Source: an uncultured Clostridia bacterium
GTDB taxonomy: Bacteria > Bacillota > Clostridia > Christensenellales > UBA1242
Length of the DNA: 6,640 bases
Direction: 5' to 3'
NCBI GenBank assembly: GCA_947631875.1
Contig: CANRMV010000059.1
Location: 1-6,640, forward strand
Position 1 is the first letter of the stretch. Each line of letters opens with the position of its first letter. Below the pieces are notes generated by a model. It was given only the letters and a program-made list of their open reading frames with translations. It was not told where the DNA came from and searched no databases. This document shows positions 1 to 6,100 of the stretch, piece by piece. Both the position numbers and the translations under genes were made by a program.

Positions 1-59
1 TGCGTCAGAATGACAGCGGTTATTTGTTACAAACAACAATCATATACGATTTTCTTTTG

Positions 60-89
60 CTAACTTTTCTTTCTCAAAAGAAAAGTTAG
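60..89 (-). terminator. 13-bp hairpin at the end of the lipoprotein gene (possible terminator)
   Basis: Positions 60-72 pair perfectly with 77-89, giving a 13-bp stem with a CTCA loop on the plus strand (TGAG in the minus transcript). The stop codon of the solute-binding lipoprotein (86-88, minus strand) lies inside the stem. In the minus-strand transcript the hairpin is followed by an A-rich stretch, not a U tract, so it is not a textbook Rho-independent terminator. It may stabilise the mRNA 3' end or be part of a dispersed repeat. Bases 50-59 can also pair with 75-84, which would compete with the main stem. Confidence 0.5.
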
Positions 90-1102
90 AGTTTCATTGC
101 AATGCTGTTGTCAACCACTGAACTCCATTCTGGTCTGCCATCTTCAAGTTCGCCGGCATTATCCATAACATCCAAAAGCGTGTTGAAATCGGCTTCTTCC
201 AAAATCAAATCATCTTTCCAAGCCTCAATATCGCTGTATGCCTTTGCTGCTGCAATAAGTTCTTCTGTGGTGTTTGCAAAAGATGGCAAAAGTGCGTCTG
301 CAACTGCTTGCGCGTTTGTATCAATGTTGTTTGTTATGAAATCATAACCTTTTTTAACTGCTTTTAAAAACTTTTCTGCAACATCACCATGATTTTTAAG
401 ATAACTTTGCTTTGCGATAAAGCAGGTGTATGGAATTCGTCCAGATAATGTGCCAAGACTTGCCATAATGTATGCCTTTCCTGCTTTTTTAAGGTTTGTT
501 GCTGTTGGCTCAAACACGGTGCAGTATTTTGTTATGTTCCTGCTTTCCCATATGCCAACCATTGCTCCAAAATCTTCATAGCCGATTGTCACTTTGTTTG
601 CATCTTCTTTAAGTTCTTTCTTTATTATCCATTCAAGCACCATTGCAGGAACGCCACCTTTTCTTCCGCCAATAATTTCCTCACCTTTGAGGTCGTCTAG
701 GGTGAAGTGTTCGTTTGGCTCTTTTGAAATGATAAAGGAGCCGTCACATGCGGTTAGTTGCCCGAAAACCATAGGTTTGTCAGAATAGCCCTCTCTTTCG
801 GTGTAAACTGCTGTTTCTGGTCCAGCCAAAATGATGTCTGAACTGCCAGAAAGCAAGGTTGCCATTGAAGTGTTTGACCCGTTTGCTGCCGAACGAAGAT
901 TTACGCTTAATCCTTCATCTTCAAAAAAGCCTTTGTTTATGGCAACATAAAGGGGTGCATAGAAAATGCTGTGTGTAACTTCGTTTAATTCAATTCTGTT
1001 CCAATCTTTTTCGGTGTTTCCGCAGCCAACTATTGCAAATGAGCAACAGAAAACCATTAAAAACGCAAGAGAAATAAGCCCAAGCTTTTTCCAAAATTTC
1101 AT
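86..1102 (-). CDS. ABC transporter solute-binding lipoprotein, NMT1/SsuA-like
   Basis: This 338-residue protein is predicted to capture a small ligand outside the membrane and pass it to an ABC importer. The start is a basic, hydrophobic signal peptide ending in a lipobox I-V-G-C, so Cys27 is the likely lipidated residue of the mature protein. Residues 46-65 (IFYAPLYVAINKGFFEDEGL) are the typical first lobe signature of the NMT1/THI5-like and SsuA families, whose members bind sulfonates, nitrate-type ions or thiamine pyrimidine precursors. The following L-x-x-G-x-x-D-I stretch near residues 84-91 and the G-G-R-K-G-G segment near 145-150 also fit. Length is normal for the family. The start is fixed by AAGGAGG five bases upstream. 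No permease or ATPase gene is visible; partners could lie beyond the left edge, although a hairpin overlaps the stop codon. The substrate cannot be assigned from sequence alone. Confidence 0.9.
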   Translation of the reverse strand: MKFWKKLGLISLAFLMVFCCSFAIVGCGNTEKDWNRIELNEVTHSIFYAPLYVAINKGFFEDEGLSVNLRSAANGSNTSMATLLSGSSDIILAGPETAVYTEREGYSDKPMVFGQLTACDGSFIISKEPNEHFTLDDLKGEEIIGGRKGGVPAMVLEWIIKKELKEDANKVTIGYEDFGAMVGIWESRNITKYCTVFEPTATNLKKAGKAYIMASLGTLSGRIPYTCFIAKQSYLKNHGDVAEKFLKAVKKGYDFITNNIDTNAQAVADALLPSFANTTEELIAAAKAYSDIEAWKDDLILEEADFNTLLDVMDNAGELEDGRPEWSSVVDNSIAMKL

Positions 1103-1107
1103 TTTTT

Positions 1108-1114
1108 CCTCCTT
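1108..1114 (-). promoter_or_regulatory. Ribosome binding site of the solute-binding lipoprotein
   Basis: Read on the minus strand this is AAGGAGG, a perfect Shine-Dalgarno sequence, five bases before the ATG at 1102-1100. It settles the start of the lipoprotein gene. Confidence 0.9.
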
Positions 1115-1154
1115 ACATAAAAATCTTATGCAAGGTGAGGATTTGATGTGTTTG

Positions 1155-1179
1155 AAAAAAACACCTCGCAGGGTGTTTT
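1155..1179 (-). terminator. Intrinsic terminator of the DUF3592-like gene
   Basis: In the minus-strand transcript AAAACACC pairs with GGUGUUUU (1172-1179 with 1158-1165) around a six-base loop, and the run of U continues to 1155. This is a classic Rho-independent terminator. Two bases of the stop codon (1180-1178) lie in the stem, so there is essentially no 3' untranslated spacer. It should uncouple the membrane-protein gene from the lipoprotein gene that follows on the same strand. Confidence 0.9.
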
Positions 1180-1690
1180 ATTTGCTTGATTTTGACACAG
1201 CTGAATTCTTTTTTGTTTTTGCAAGTTTGATTGATTGAACAATGACAATAACTCCGCCAACAACAGTTAAGCCAAAACCAATAATCATTTCAGCATAATT
1301 TATTTTGATTTTTTCCACCATATCGATTGGATTGTTTGGATTTATCATAATTTTAATTTGGCTTTTTTCCACAGGGCAATTTGTTGCATTGTGCAGTTCT
1401 GTTCCAAGCCTGTCCTTAAAATCTTTGTCTCCATATGTGTAAGAGAGTTTTAATCTGAATTTTGAGGGTTTGTCGTTTGGTTGCTTATATTCCAAAACTT
1501 CATCCACAGTTGCCGTGACCTCAACAAAGTTTGCAAAGTGGGCGGCGGGAACAGCACCTCGTGCTATTCCAAGATACAGCCCAAGTGCAATGAAAATCAC
1601 ACTGAAAACATAAGGCAAAATTGTGAAAAGAACACTTTTTGTGCGTTCGGATTTATAATCATAAACATTGTTATTTTCAATTTTTGGCAT
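1178..1690 (-). CDS. Small membrane protein with DUF3592-like domain
   Basis: The product is 170 residues, with two predicted membrane helices at about 20-42 and 135-154 flanking a beta-rich loop of roughly 90 residues. The loop has the pattern I associate with DUF3592: an alternating ATVDEV strand, then K-L-S-Y-T-Y-G-D-K-D-F, then a strand ending K-I-M-I-N-P-N-N-P. The function of this family is not established; the loop probably faces outward between the two helices, but topology is inferred. The tail is lysine- and serine-rich. I chose the ATG at 1690-1688 because GGAG (1701-1698) precedes it by seven bases. A longer in-frame reading from a TTG at 1741 would place the start inside the promoter -35 box. 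The gene diverges from the M3-like peptidase gene and ends in a strong terminator. Confidence 0.82.
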   Translation of the reverse strand: MPKIENNNVYDYKSERTKSVLFTILPYVFSVIFIALGLYLGIARGAVPAAHFANFVEVTATVDEVLEYKQPNDKPSKFRLKLSYTYGDKDFKDRLGTELHNATNCPVEKSQIKIMINPNNPIDMVEKIKINYAEMIIGFGLTVVGGVIVIVQSIKLAKTKKNSAVSKSSK

Positions 1691-1697
1691 ATTTCCG

Positions 1698-1701
1698 CTC
1701 C
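1698..1701 (-). promoter_or_regulatory. Ribosome binding site deciding the DUF3592-like start
   Basis: GGAG on the minus strand, seven bases before the ATG at 1690. It rules out the upstream TTG as the start. Confidence 0.8.
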
Positions 1702-1712
1702 ATTTCTTGTTA

Positions 1713-1741
1713 AGTATAACACAAAATAACTTGTTTGTCAA
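1713..1741 (-). promoter_or_regulatory. Sigma-A-type promoter of the DUF3592-like gene
   Basis: On the minus strand there is a perfect -35 TTGACA (1741-1736), a 17-base spacer, and a -10 TATACT (1718-1713) preceded by TGT, an extended -10. Transcription should start near 1706, giving a leader of about 16 bases that holds only the ribosome binding site. The element is close to consensus, so basal expression is probably substantial. Confidence 0.9.
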
Positions 1742-1772
1742 AACAAATTTTAATGACCTTTAATATTAACTA

Positions 1773-1801
1773 TTGAAATTATCTTTCTTTTGTGTTATAA
1801 T
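1773..1801 (+). promoter_or_regulatory. Sigma-A-type promoter of the M3-like peptidase gene
   Basis: The -35 is TTGAAA (1773-1778), then a 17-base spacer, then a perfect -10 TATAAT (1796-1801) with an upstream TGT (extended -10). The start of transcription is expected near 1808. It faces away from the DUF3592-like promoter, with 31 bases between the two -35 boxes; that gap holds the 10-base palindrome TTAATATTAA at 1760-1769. Confidence 0.9.
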
Positions 1802-1810
1802 TCTTTTGTT

Positions 1811-1815
1811 GGGAG
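1811..1815 (+). promoter_or_regulatory. Ribosome binding site deciding the M3-like peptidase start
   Basis: GGGAG followed by TGAG lies seven bases before the ATG at 1823. It excludes the in-frame TTG at 1790, which is inside the promoter spacer. Confidence 0.85.
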
Positions 1816-1822
1816 TGAGTTT

Positions 1823-2773
1823 ATGAATATTTTTAAGACGACATATTATTTGGAACAACTTATTCAACACTTTGATATGCGAAATTTCTATAAGGATTTG
1901 GAGGAGCGGGCTCCAAAATTTTTTGATTTTATTCAAAAAATCGGAGGAGAAGAAGCGGAGCAAAGCGATCACAATTTTCGTTATAGAAATTGGTCGATAA
2001 AAGAAATGATGGCAAAGGGAACTGATTTTTATTATGAAATTAATCCTACTTTTGAGGCCAGGATATACAATTTTATTTCACGATATAACACCTTTATTAA
2101 TGCTCAATATGATGACATAGAAAATGGTGTGATTATGCCTGTTGCCAATTCAACAATTATCAAACTTGGGCTTCCACCTGATTTGCGAGGGCCTATGACT
2201 GTTGTTCATGAATATGGGCACATTTTAAGCCAAAAATATCAATATGACTTAAAAGCCAAAACAACAAGTTTAAATGAAATTGGCTCTATATTTTTTGAAA
2301 AACTTTATCTTTATAAGCAGTTGCAAAAAGGTGATGTATTAAAACAAGATGTTGAAAGGATTTTGATTGAAAGACAAAATGACACCAAACTAAATATACA
2401 ACATCTTTTACGTGAACGCGAGATTGTTAAAAGTTTGGGAGAGCCGGTTACGATAAGGTCAGTTTTAAAGACCAAATTTACGCTTAGAGGCAAAGATTAT
2501 AAACAGCATAGCAAAGATATGAAGTCGAAAGAATATATTTTGGGCATAAAGGCTATGGAATATGTAATTGGGGAAATTACGGCGTCGGCTCTTATGGAAG
2601 ATTATGTGAAAAATCCGGGTGATGTTTTGAAAAGGGTGGAAATTTTTTTGGACAATAGTTCCGTTGTTTCGGAAAATCAGGCGTTCACAATATTGTTAGG
2701 CGATAAATATGAGCAAAAATTGGGCTTTTCTTTCAAAGATAATCCCCAAAATTTTGCAGAACACACAAAATAA
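1823..2773 (+). CDS. Compact M3/PepF-like zinc metallopeptidase
   Basis: This 316-residue protein has no signal peptide or membrane segment and is probably a cytoplasmic peptidase. The zinc motif is H129-E130-Y-G-H133. A second glutamate, E152, sits in E-I-G-S-I-F-F-E, which matches the spacing of the E-x-P-S-Q-x-x-E motif supplying the third zinc ligand in M3 peptidases (thimet oligopeptidase, oligoendopeptidase F). Near the end, Y247-V-I-G-E-I-T-A-S-A-L, then a helix of the form P-x-D-V-L-K-R-V-E-x-F-L and a final L-L-G-D, resemble the C-terminal helices of PepF. Full-length M3 enzymes are about 550-700 residues; this one lacks most of the N-terminal half yet has its own promoter, ribosome binding site and terminator, so it looks like a complete small form and not a fragment. 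Substrates are probably short peptides, by family analogy only. The gene stands alone on its strand, divergent from the DUF3592-like gene. Confidence 0.8.
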   Translation: MNIFKTTYYLEQLIQHFDMRNFYKDLEERAPKFFDFIQKIGGEEAEQSDHNFRYRNWSIKEMMAKGTDFYYEINPTFEARIYNFISRYNTFINAQYDDIENGVIMPVANSTIIKLGLPPDLRGPMTVVHEYGHILSQKYQYDLKAKTTSLNEIGSIFFEKLYLYKQLQKGDVLKQDVERILIERQNDTKLNIQHLLREREIVKSLGEPVTIRSVLKTKFTLRGKDYKQHSKDMKSKEYILGIKAMEYVIGEITASALMEDYVKNPGDVLKRVEIFLDNSSVVSENQAFTILLGDKYEQKLGFSFKDNPQNFAEHTK

Positions 2774-2793
2774 AAGCGGAATCCCGCTTTTTT
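2772..2793 (+). terminator. Intrinsic terminator of the M3-like peptidase gene
   Basis: AAAAGCGG (2772-2779) pairs with CCGCTTTT (2784-2791) around the loop AATC, followed by a T-rich run broken by one C at 2794. The stop codon TAA (2771-2773) runs into the stem. The opposite strand also ends in a U-rich tail, so it may work in both directions and block read-through from the tRNA gene. Confidence 0.92.
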
Positions 2794-2871
2794 CTTTTTT
2801 TTGAGTGCGATTTTCGAATGGCGGCGAGGAGCAAAAAAACAAACGTCAAGTGCAGGCTTTTTTATGAAAAT

Positions 2872-2901
2872 AAAAAACCGCACCATAAGTGCAGTTTTTT
2901 T
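2872..2901 (-). terminator. Intrinsic terminator of the tRNA-Leu gene
   Basis: In the minus-strand transcript CUGCAC pairs with GUGCGG (one G-U pair) around a five-base loop, extended by A-U pairs, and the stem runs into a U tract. It begins a few bases after the encoded CCA. The G-U pair becomes a C-A mismatch on the plus strand, so the element is oriented for the tRNA. Confidence 0.85.
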
Positions 2902-2904
2902 GCT

Positions 2905-2986
2905 TGGTGCGGATGAGAGGGGTCGAACCTCCACGGTTTCCCACTTGCCCCTTAAACAAGCGCGTCTGCCATTCCGCCACATCCGC
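2905..2986 (-). tRNA. tRNA-Leu, anticodon AAG, CCA encoded
   Basis: The minus strand folds as a complete 82-base tRNA. The acceptor stem GCGGATG pairs with CATCCGC, then comes discriminator A and an encoded CCA (2907-2905). The D arm is GCG/CGC with the GG-containing loop typical of leucine tRNAs. The anticodon stem CTTGT/GCAAG has one G-U pair and the loop TTAAGGG, so the anticodon is AAG. The variable region is extended (11 bases, possible GG/CC stem), which supports class II. The T stem GGAGG/CCTCT closes the loop TTCGACC. It should read CUU and, if A34 is converted to inosine, CUC and CUA as well. The gene has its own promoter and terminator, and no other tRNA is adjacent. Confidence 0.95.
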
Positions 2987-2996
2987 ATACCATCAT

Positions 2997-3025
2997 ATTT
3001 TATACTAAATCAAATTGTTTGTCAA
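2997..3025 (-). promoter_or_regulatory. Promoter of the tRNA-Leu gene
   Basis: On the minus strand a perfect -35 TTGACA (3025-3020) and a -10 TAAAAT (3002-2997) are separated by 17 bases. The mature tRNA begins 10 bases after the -10, so the 5' leader to be removed by RNase P would be only a few bases. Confidence 0.85.
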
Positions 3026-3063
3026 CAAAAAATGCAAAAAAAATTATTATTTTATTAAGCAAA

Positions 3064-3087
3064 GCGTAATTTTTTTTAAAATTATGC
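3064..3087. repeat. AT-rich inverted repeat between the tRNA and protease promoters
   Basis: GCGTAATTTT (3064-3073) pairs with AAAATTATGC (3078-3087), with one G-T pair, around TTTT. It lies between the two divergent promoters (tRNA-Leu leftward, S8 protein rightward). No T tract follows on the plus strand. A second near-palindrome, TTTGA-GTAT-TCAAA, is at 3093-3106. Either could be a regulator site or simply AT-rich filler; the role is unknown. Confidence 0.35.
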
Positions 3088-3137
3088 CAAATTTTGAGTA
3101 TTCAAAGGGATAAAATGTAAAAAGCAATGGTTTACAC

Positions 3138-3166
3138 TTGATTTTTTTAATATATTTTGTTATAAT
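3138..3166 (+). promoter_or_regulatory. Promoter of the S8 protease gene, directly abutting the start codon
   Basis: The -35 TTGATT (3138-3143), a 17-base spacer and a perfect extended -10 TGTTATAAT (hexamer 3161-3166) are present. Only six bases separate the -10 from the ATG at 3173, so the expected transcription start falls on or next to the A of the start codon. There is no Shine-Dalgarno sequence in the AT-only stretch before the ATG. Confidence 0.8.
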
Positions 3167-3172
3167 ATATAT

Positions 3173-6100
3173 ATGAGATTTCGCGAAAGAAGGATTTTAC
3201 ATATTTGTTTGTGCAGTTTCATGATTATGTTGCTTGGATTGGCAGCAATTTTTGTCTTTTTCCCTGCAAACTTTGCTTTTGCAAAAGAAAGTTATGTTCT
3301 ACCAGATGACTACAATGCTTTTTATCAATCTTTCATGCAAATGCAAGAAGATGTGGGCTTTGCTAACGATGAAATTGCTTCTATTTCGGCTTTTTCAGGC
3401 GAACAACAAGAAGCAGAACTTAATCGTTTGATTGTCAGCTCCAACAGTTTTGTTCCAAGTTGTGGGGCAAGATATAAAGAGTGGAATTTCTTCCAATATG
3501 AAACGCACGCACAAACAGAAAAGGCTTATGACTATTTGATAAATCTTGGCTATGATGTTTCCTTTGATGCTTATGTGACAGTGAATGATGGCGAGGATGT
3601 TCAGGCATACAACACCGCCACACACACCTACAAAACGTGGGCAGATGAATATATGCATTACGACAACTTTATTTCATATCAACTTGGCGAAAATCAACTT
3701 GATGATGTGTATGTTTTTGTGCTTGACACAGGCATTAACAAATATCACGAATTGTTTCAAGGCAGAATTGATGAAACTCTGGCTGAAAGTTTTGTTGGAT
3801 ACACTCCACAGCAAGTGAAAAACACAACAAATCCTGCTAATTACGATTATTATGATGACCATTATTATGAGCAAAATGGCTCACTTGTTTATGGGCACGG
3901 AACTCACACAAGCGGAACGATTGCAGAACTTACAACTGACAATGTTAAAATTGTGCCATACAAAGTTTTGGATAAGAATGGCAGCGGGGCAGTTGCTGGG
4001 ATTATCACAGCGGTTGAGAAACTTATAGATTTAAAAACTACCAATCCAGACATGAAAATCGTTGCAAATATGAGTTTGGGCGTGGATTATTACGACAAAG
4101 ATTTAAGCCCTAATGAGATAATTCAAAACGCTGCAAGGTCAAAACTTACTGCGGCCGTAAGAAATGGCTCAAAAGCAGGCGTTGCCTTTGTTGTTTCGGC
4201 TGGAAATGAAAGTCAAACAACATCAAATGTTTCGCCAGGAAATTGTGACGAGGCGATTGTTGTTTCCGCTTTGAAAAATGGTGGATATTTGAATAATGGG
4301 CTTGTTTTTGACAGTTCATACAGCAACTTTGGAAGCCATGTGGATTTTTCAGCACCGGGAACAGCTGTTTCAAGTGCATCAAATTTGGCTAACACGGGAA
4401 GCAGAGGTTATCACAACCTTTCGGGCACATCAATGGCGGCGCCTCATATTTCTGCATGTTATGCACTGTTGTTTTCGCTTCCAAAATATAAAACCTTTGA
4501 ACAGGTGACCAATTCTTTGATTAAAAATGCCGTTGATTTGGGAAGGAGCGGCAGAGACGACTATTATGGCTATGGTTGCATTGATTTGGCAGCAGTTGAC
4601 AAGGTGTATTCGCAAAATCTTGTTGAGTTCTCGGAGCAAACAGATGAACAAAAAGGGCAGGATTCTGCCACATTCACATTATCTTTTGCCGAAGAAGGTG
4701 CACGAGAAGTGGAGATTTATTATTCTTTGAATGAAAATGAAACCACTTTCAATAAAAGCACTTGGACACAATATCAGCAACCTGTTGAAATTGAAGAAAC
4801 AACAAAAGTTCATGCCGTTGCAACTTATATTGACGAAGAGGAAAATCTTGGGGAGACAAAACTTGCAACAAAAATTTATTATGTTGAAAATTATGACCTT
4901 TTGACCAATTATGAATTTGAAATTCAAGAGGGGTGGCCTTCAAGTTATTATGCTGCAATTAAAAAATATAATGGCACAGAACTGAAAGTTTTGAACCTTC
5001 CAAACGGATTTCGTTTCACCACAACAAGTGCGCCAGAAGTTTATAGAGAAGCAACAATAACCTCAATTATGCCATTTGCCTTTGGCTCGGGCTGTCCTGT
5101 GCAAGTTTTGAATTTGCCAACAACAATAACAGAAATTGACGAAAACGCTTTTAATGGTGATGTAAATCTTCAAGAAATAAATGCTTCAAGCGTCACAAAA
5201 ATTGGCGAATATGCGTTTAGAAATTGCAAAAATCTTAAAACAATTTCGTTTTCAAATGAAGTCACAAAAATTGAGCCATACACATTCTATGGCTGCGAAA
5301 ATTTGTTAACTTTGAATGGGAACTTTGCAAATGTTGGAGAAATTGGCTCCTATGCTTTTTCTGGCTGCACAAATTTAACTTTGGTTGAAAACAATTTCTT
5401 AAATGTTTGGGATGTTGGAACTTATGCGTTTGAAAATTGCAAAAATCTCAATGCTCTCACATTGCCACAAATTGGTGCAGGGAGCAATGCAACGGGCAAG
5501 GTTGGGAAACTTGGTGACTATGCTTTTAACAACGCCGAAATTGCAGAATTGTTGCTTGGGCCAAATATTGCGGACTTTACAATAAAATATGAAGTGCAAA
5601 TTGGGAAACTTTATGGCTATTTTGCAAATAAACCTCAAATTTTAAATTGTGATTTTGAATATTATGACATAAATTTGAGAACTTCCAAACCACTTCAAGA
5701 ATATGTTGCTTTTGTTAACAAAGGGGAAACTTATCAAGCGGACATCACTCTGATTGGCTACAAATTGGAAACACCAATCAAAAATAGCGGCTATTTCACG
5801 CAGGAGGGAAGCAAAGAAAATAATTTTGAATGGATTTATCATTATGTTTTTGACGGAACGCAATCTGTGGAAAGCAGAATTTGCTTCAAAGACACCGTTT
5901 CCCTGAGTTGCATTGATGCTTTTGGAAACAAAATTCAAACGCCTTTTGAGAGCAAATGCCAAAGTTTAACAATCAATGTTGTTGACGAAAGCACGCCAAA
6001 ACACACCTTCACTTATGTTGAAAAAGATTCCTCTTCACAAACTGTGGATAGGCATTACAGCATTAAAGTTAATGGTTTGCTCTCGCAGCAGGAAAGCCTG

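Noticed and set aside
1115..1154. Riboswitch (for example thiamine pyrophosphate) upstream of the solute-binding protein
   Set aside because: Only about 40 bases separate the upstream terminator from the ribosome binding site, too short for an aptamer, and no conserved motif is visible.
966..1238. Plus-strand open frame of about 90 codons between the two left genes
   Set aside because: It is antisense to two well-supported genes and a terminator, with no ribosome binding site.
1691..1741. Longer N-terminus for the DUF3592-like protein from a TTG at 1741
   Set aside because: The TTG overlaps the -35 box, the extension covers the -10 box and the ribosome binding site, and the ATG at 1690 has a proper GGAG.
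1790..1822. Longer N-terminus for the peptidase from a TTG at 1790
   Set aside because: It lies upstream of the predicted transcription start, while the ATG at 1823 has GGGAG at the right distance.
2943..2960. Reading the tRNA anticodon as TAA
   Set aside because: With the five-pair stem CTTGT/GCAAG the seven-base loop is TTAAGGG, which puts AAG, not TAA, after U33.
2677..2988. Minus-strand open frame of about 103 codons
   Set aside because: It runs through the tRNA gene, two terminators and the end of the peptidase gene, so it is a chance frame.
2801..3058. Plus-strand open frame of about 85 codons
   Set aside because: It is antisense to the tRNA and its terminator, has no ribosome binding site, and its product looks random.
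3395..5962. Numerous short open frames on both strands inside the S8 gene
   Set aside because: All are shadows of the continuous S8 frame, which has conserved catalytic and repeat motifs throughout.
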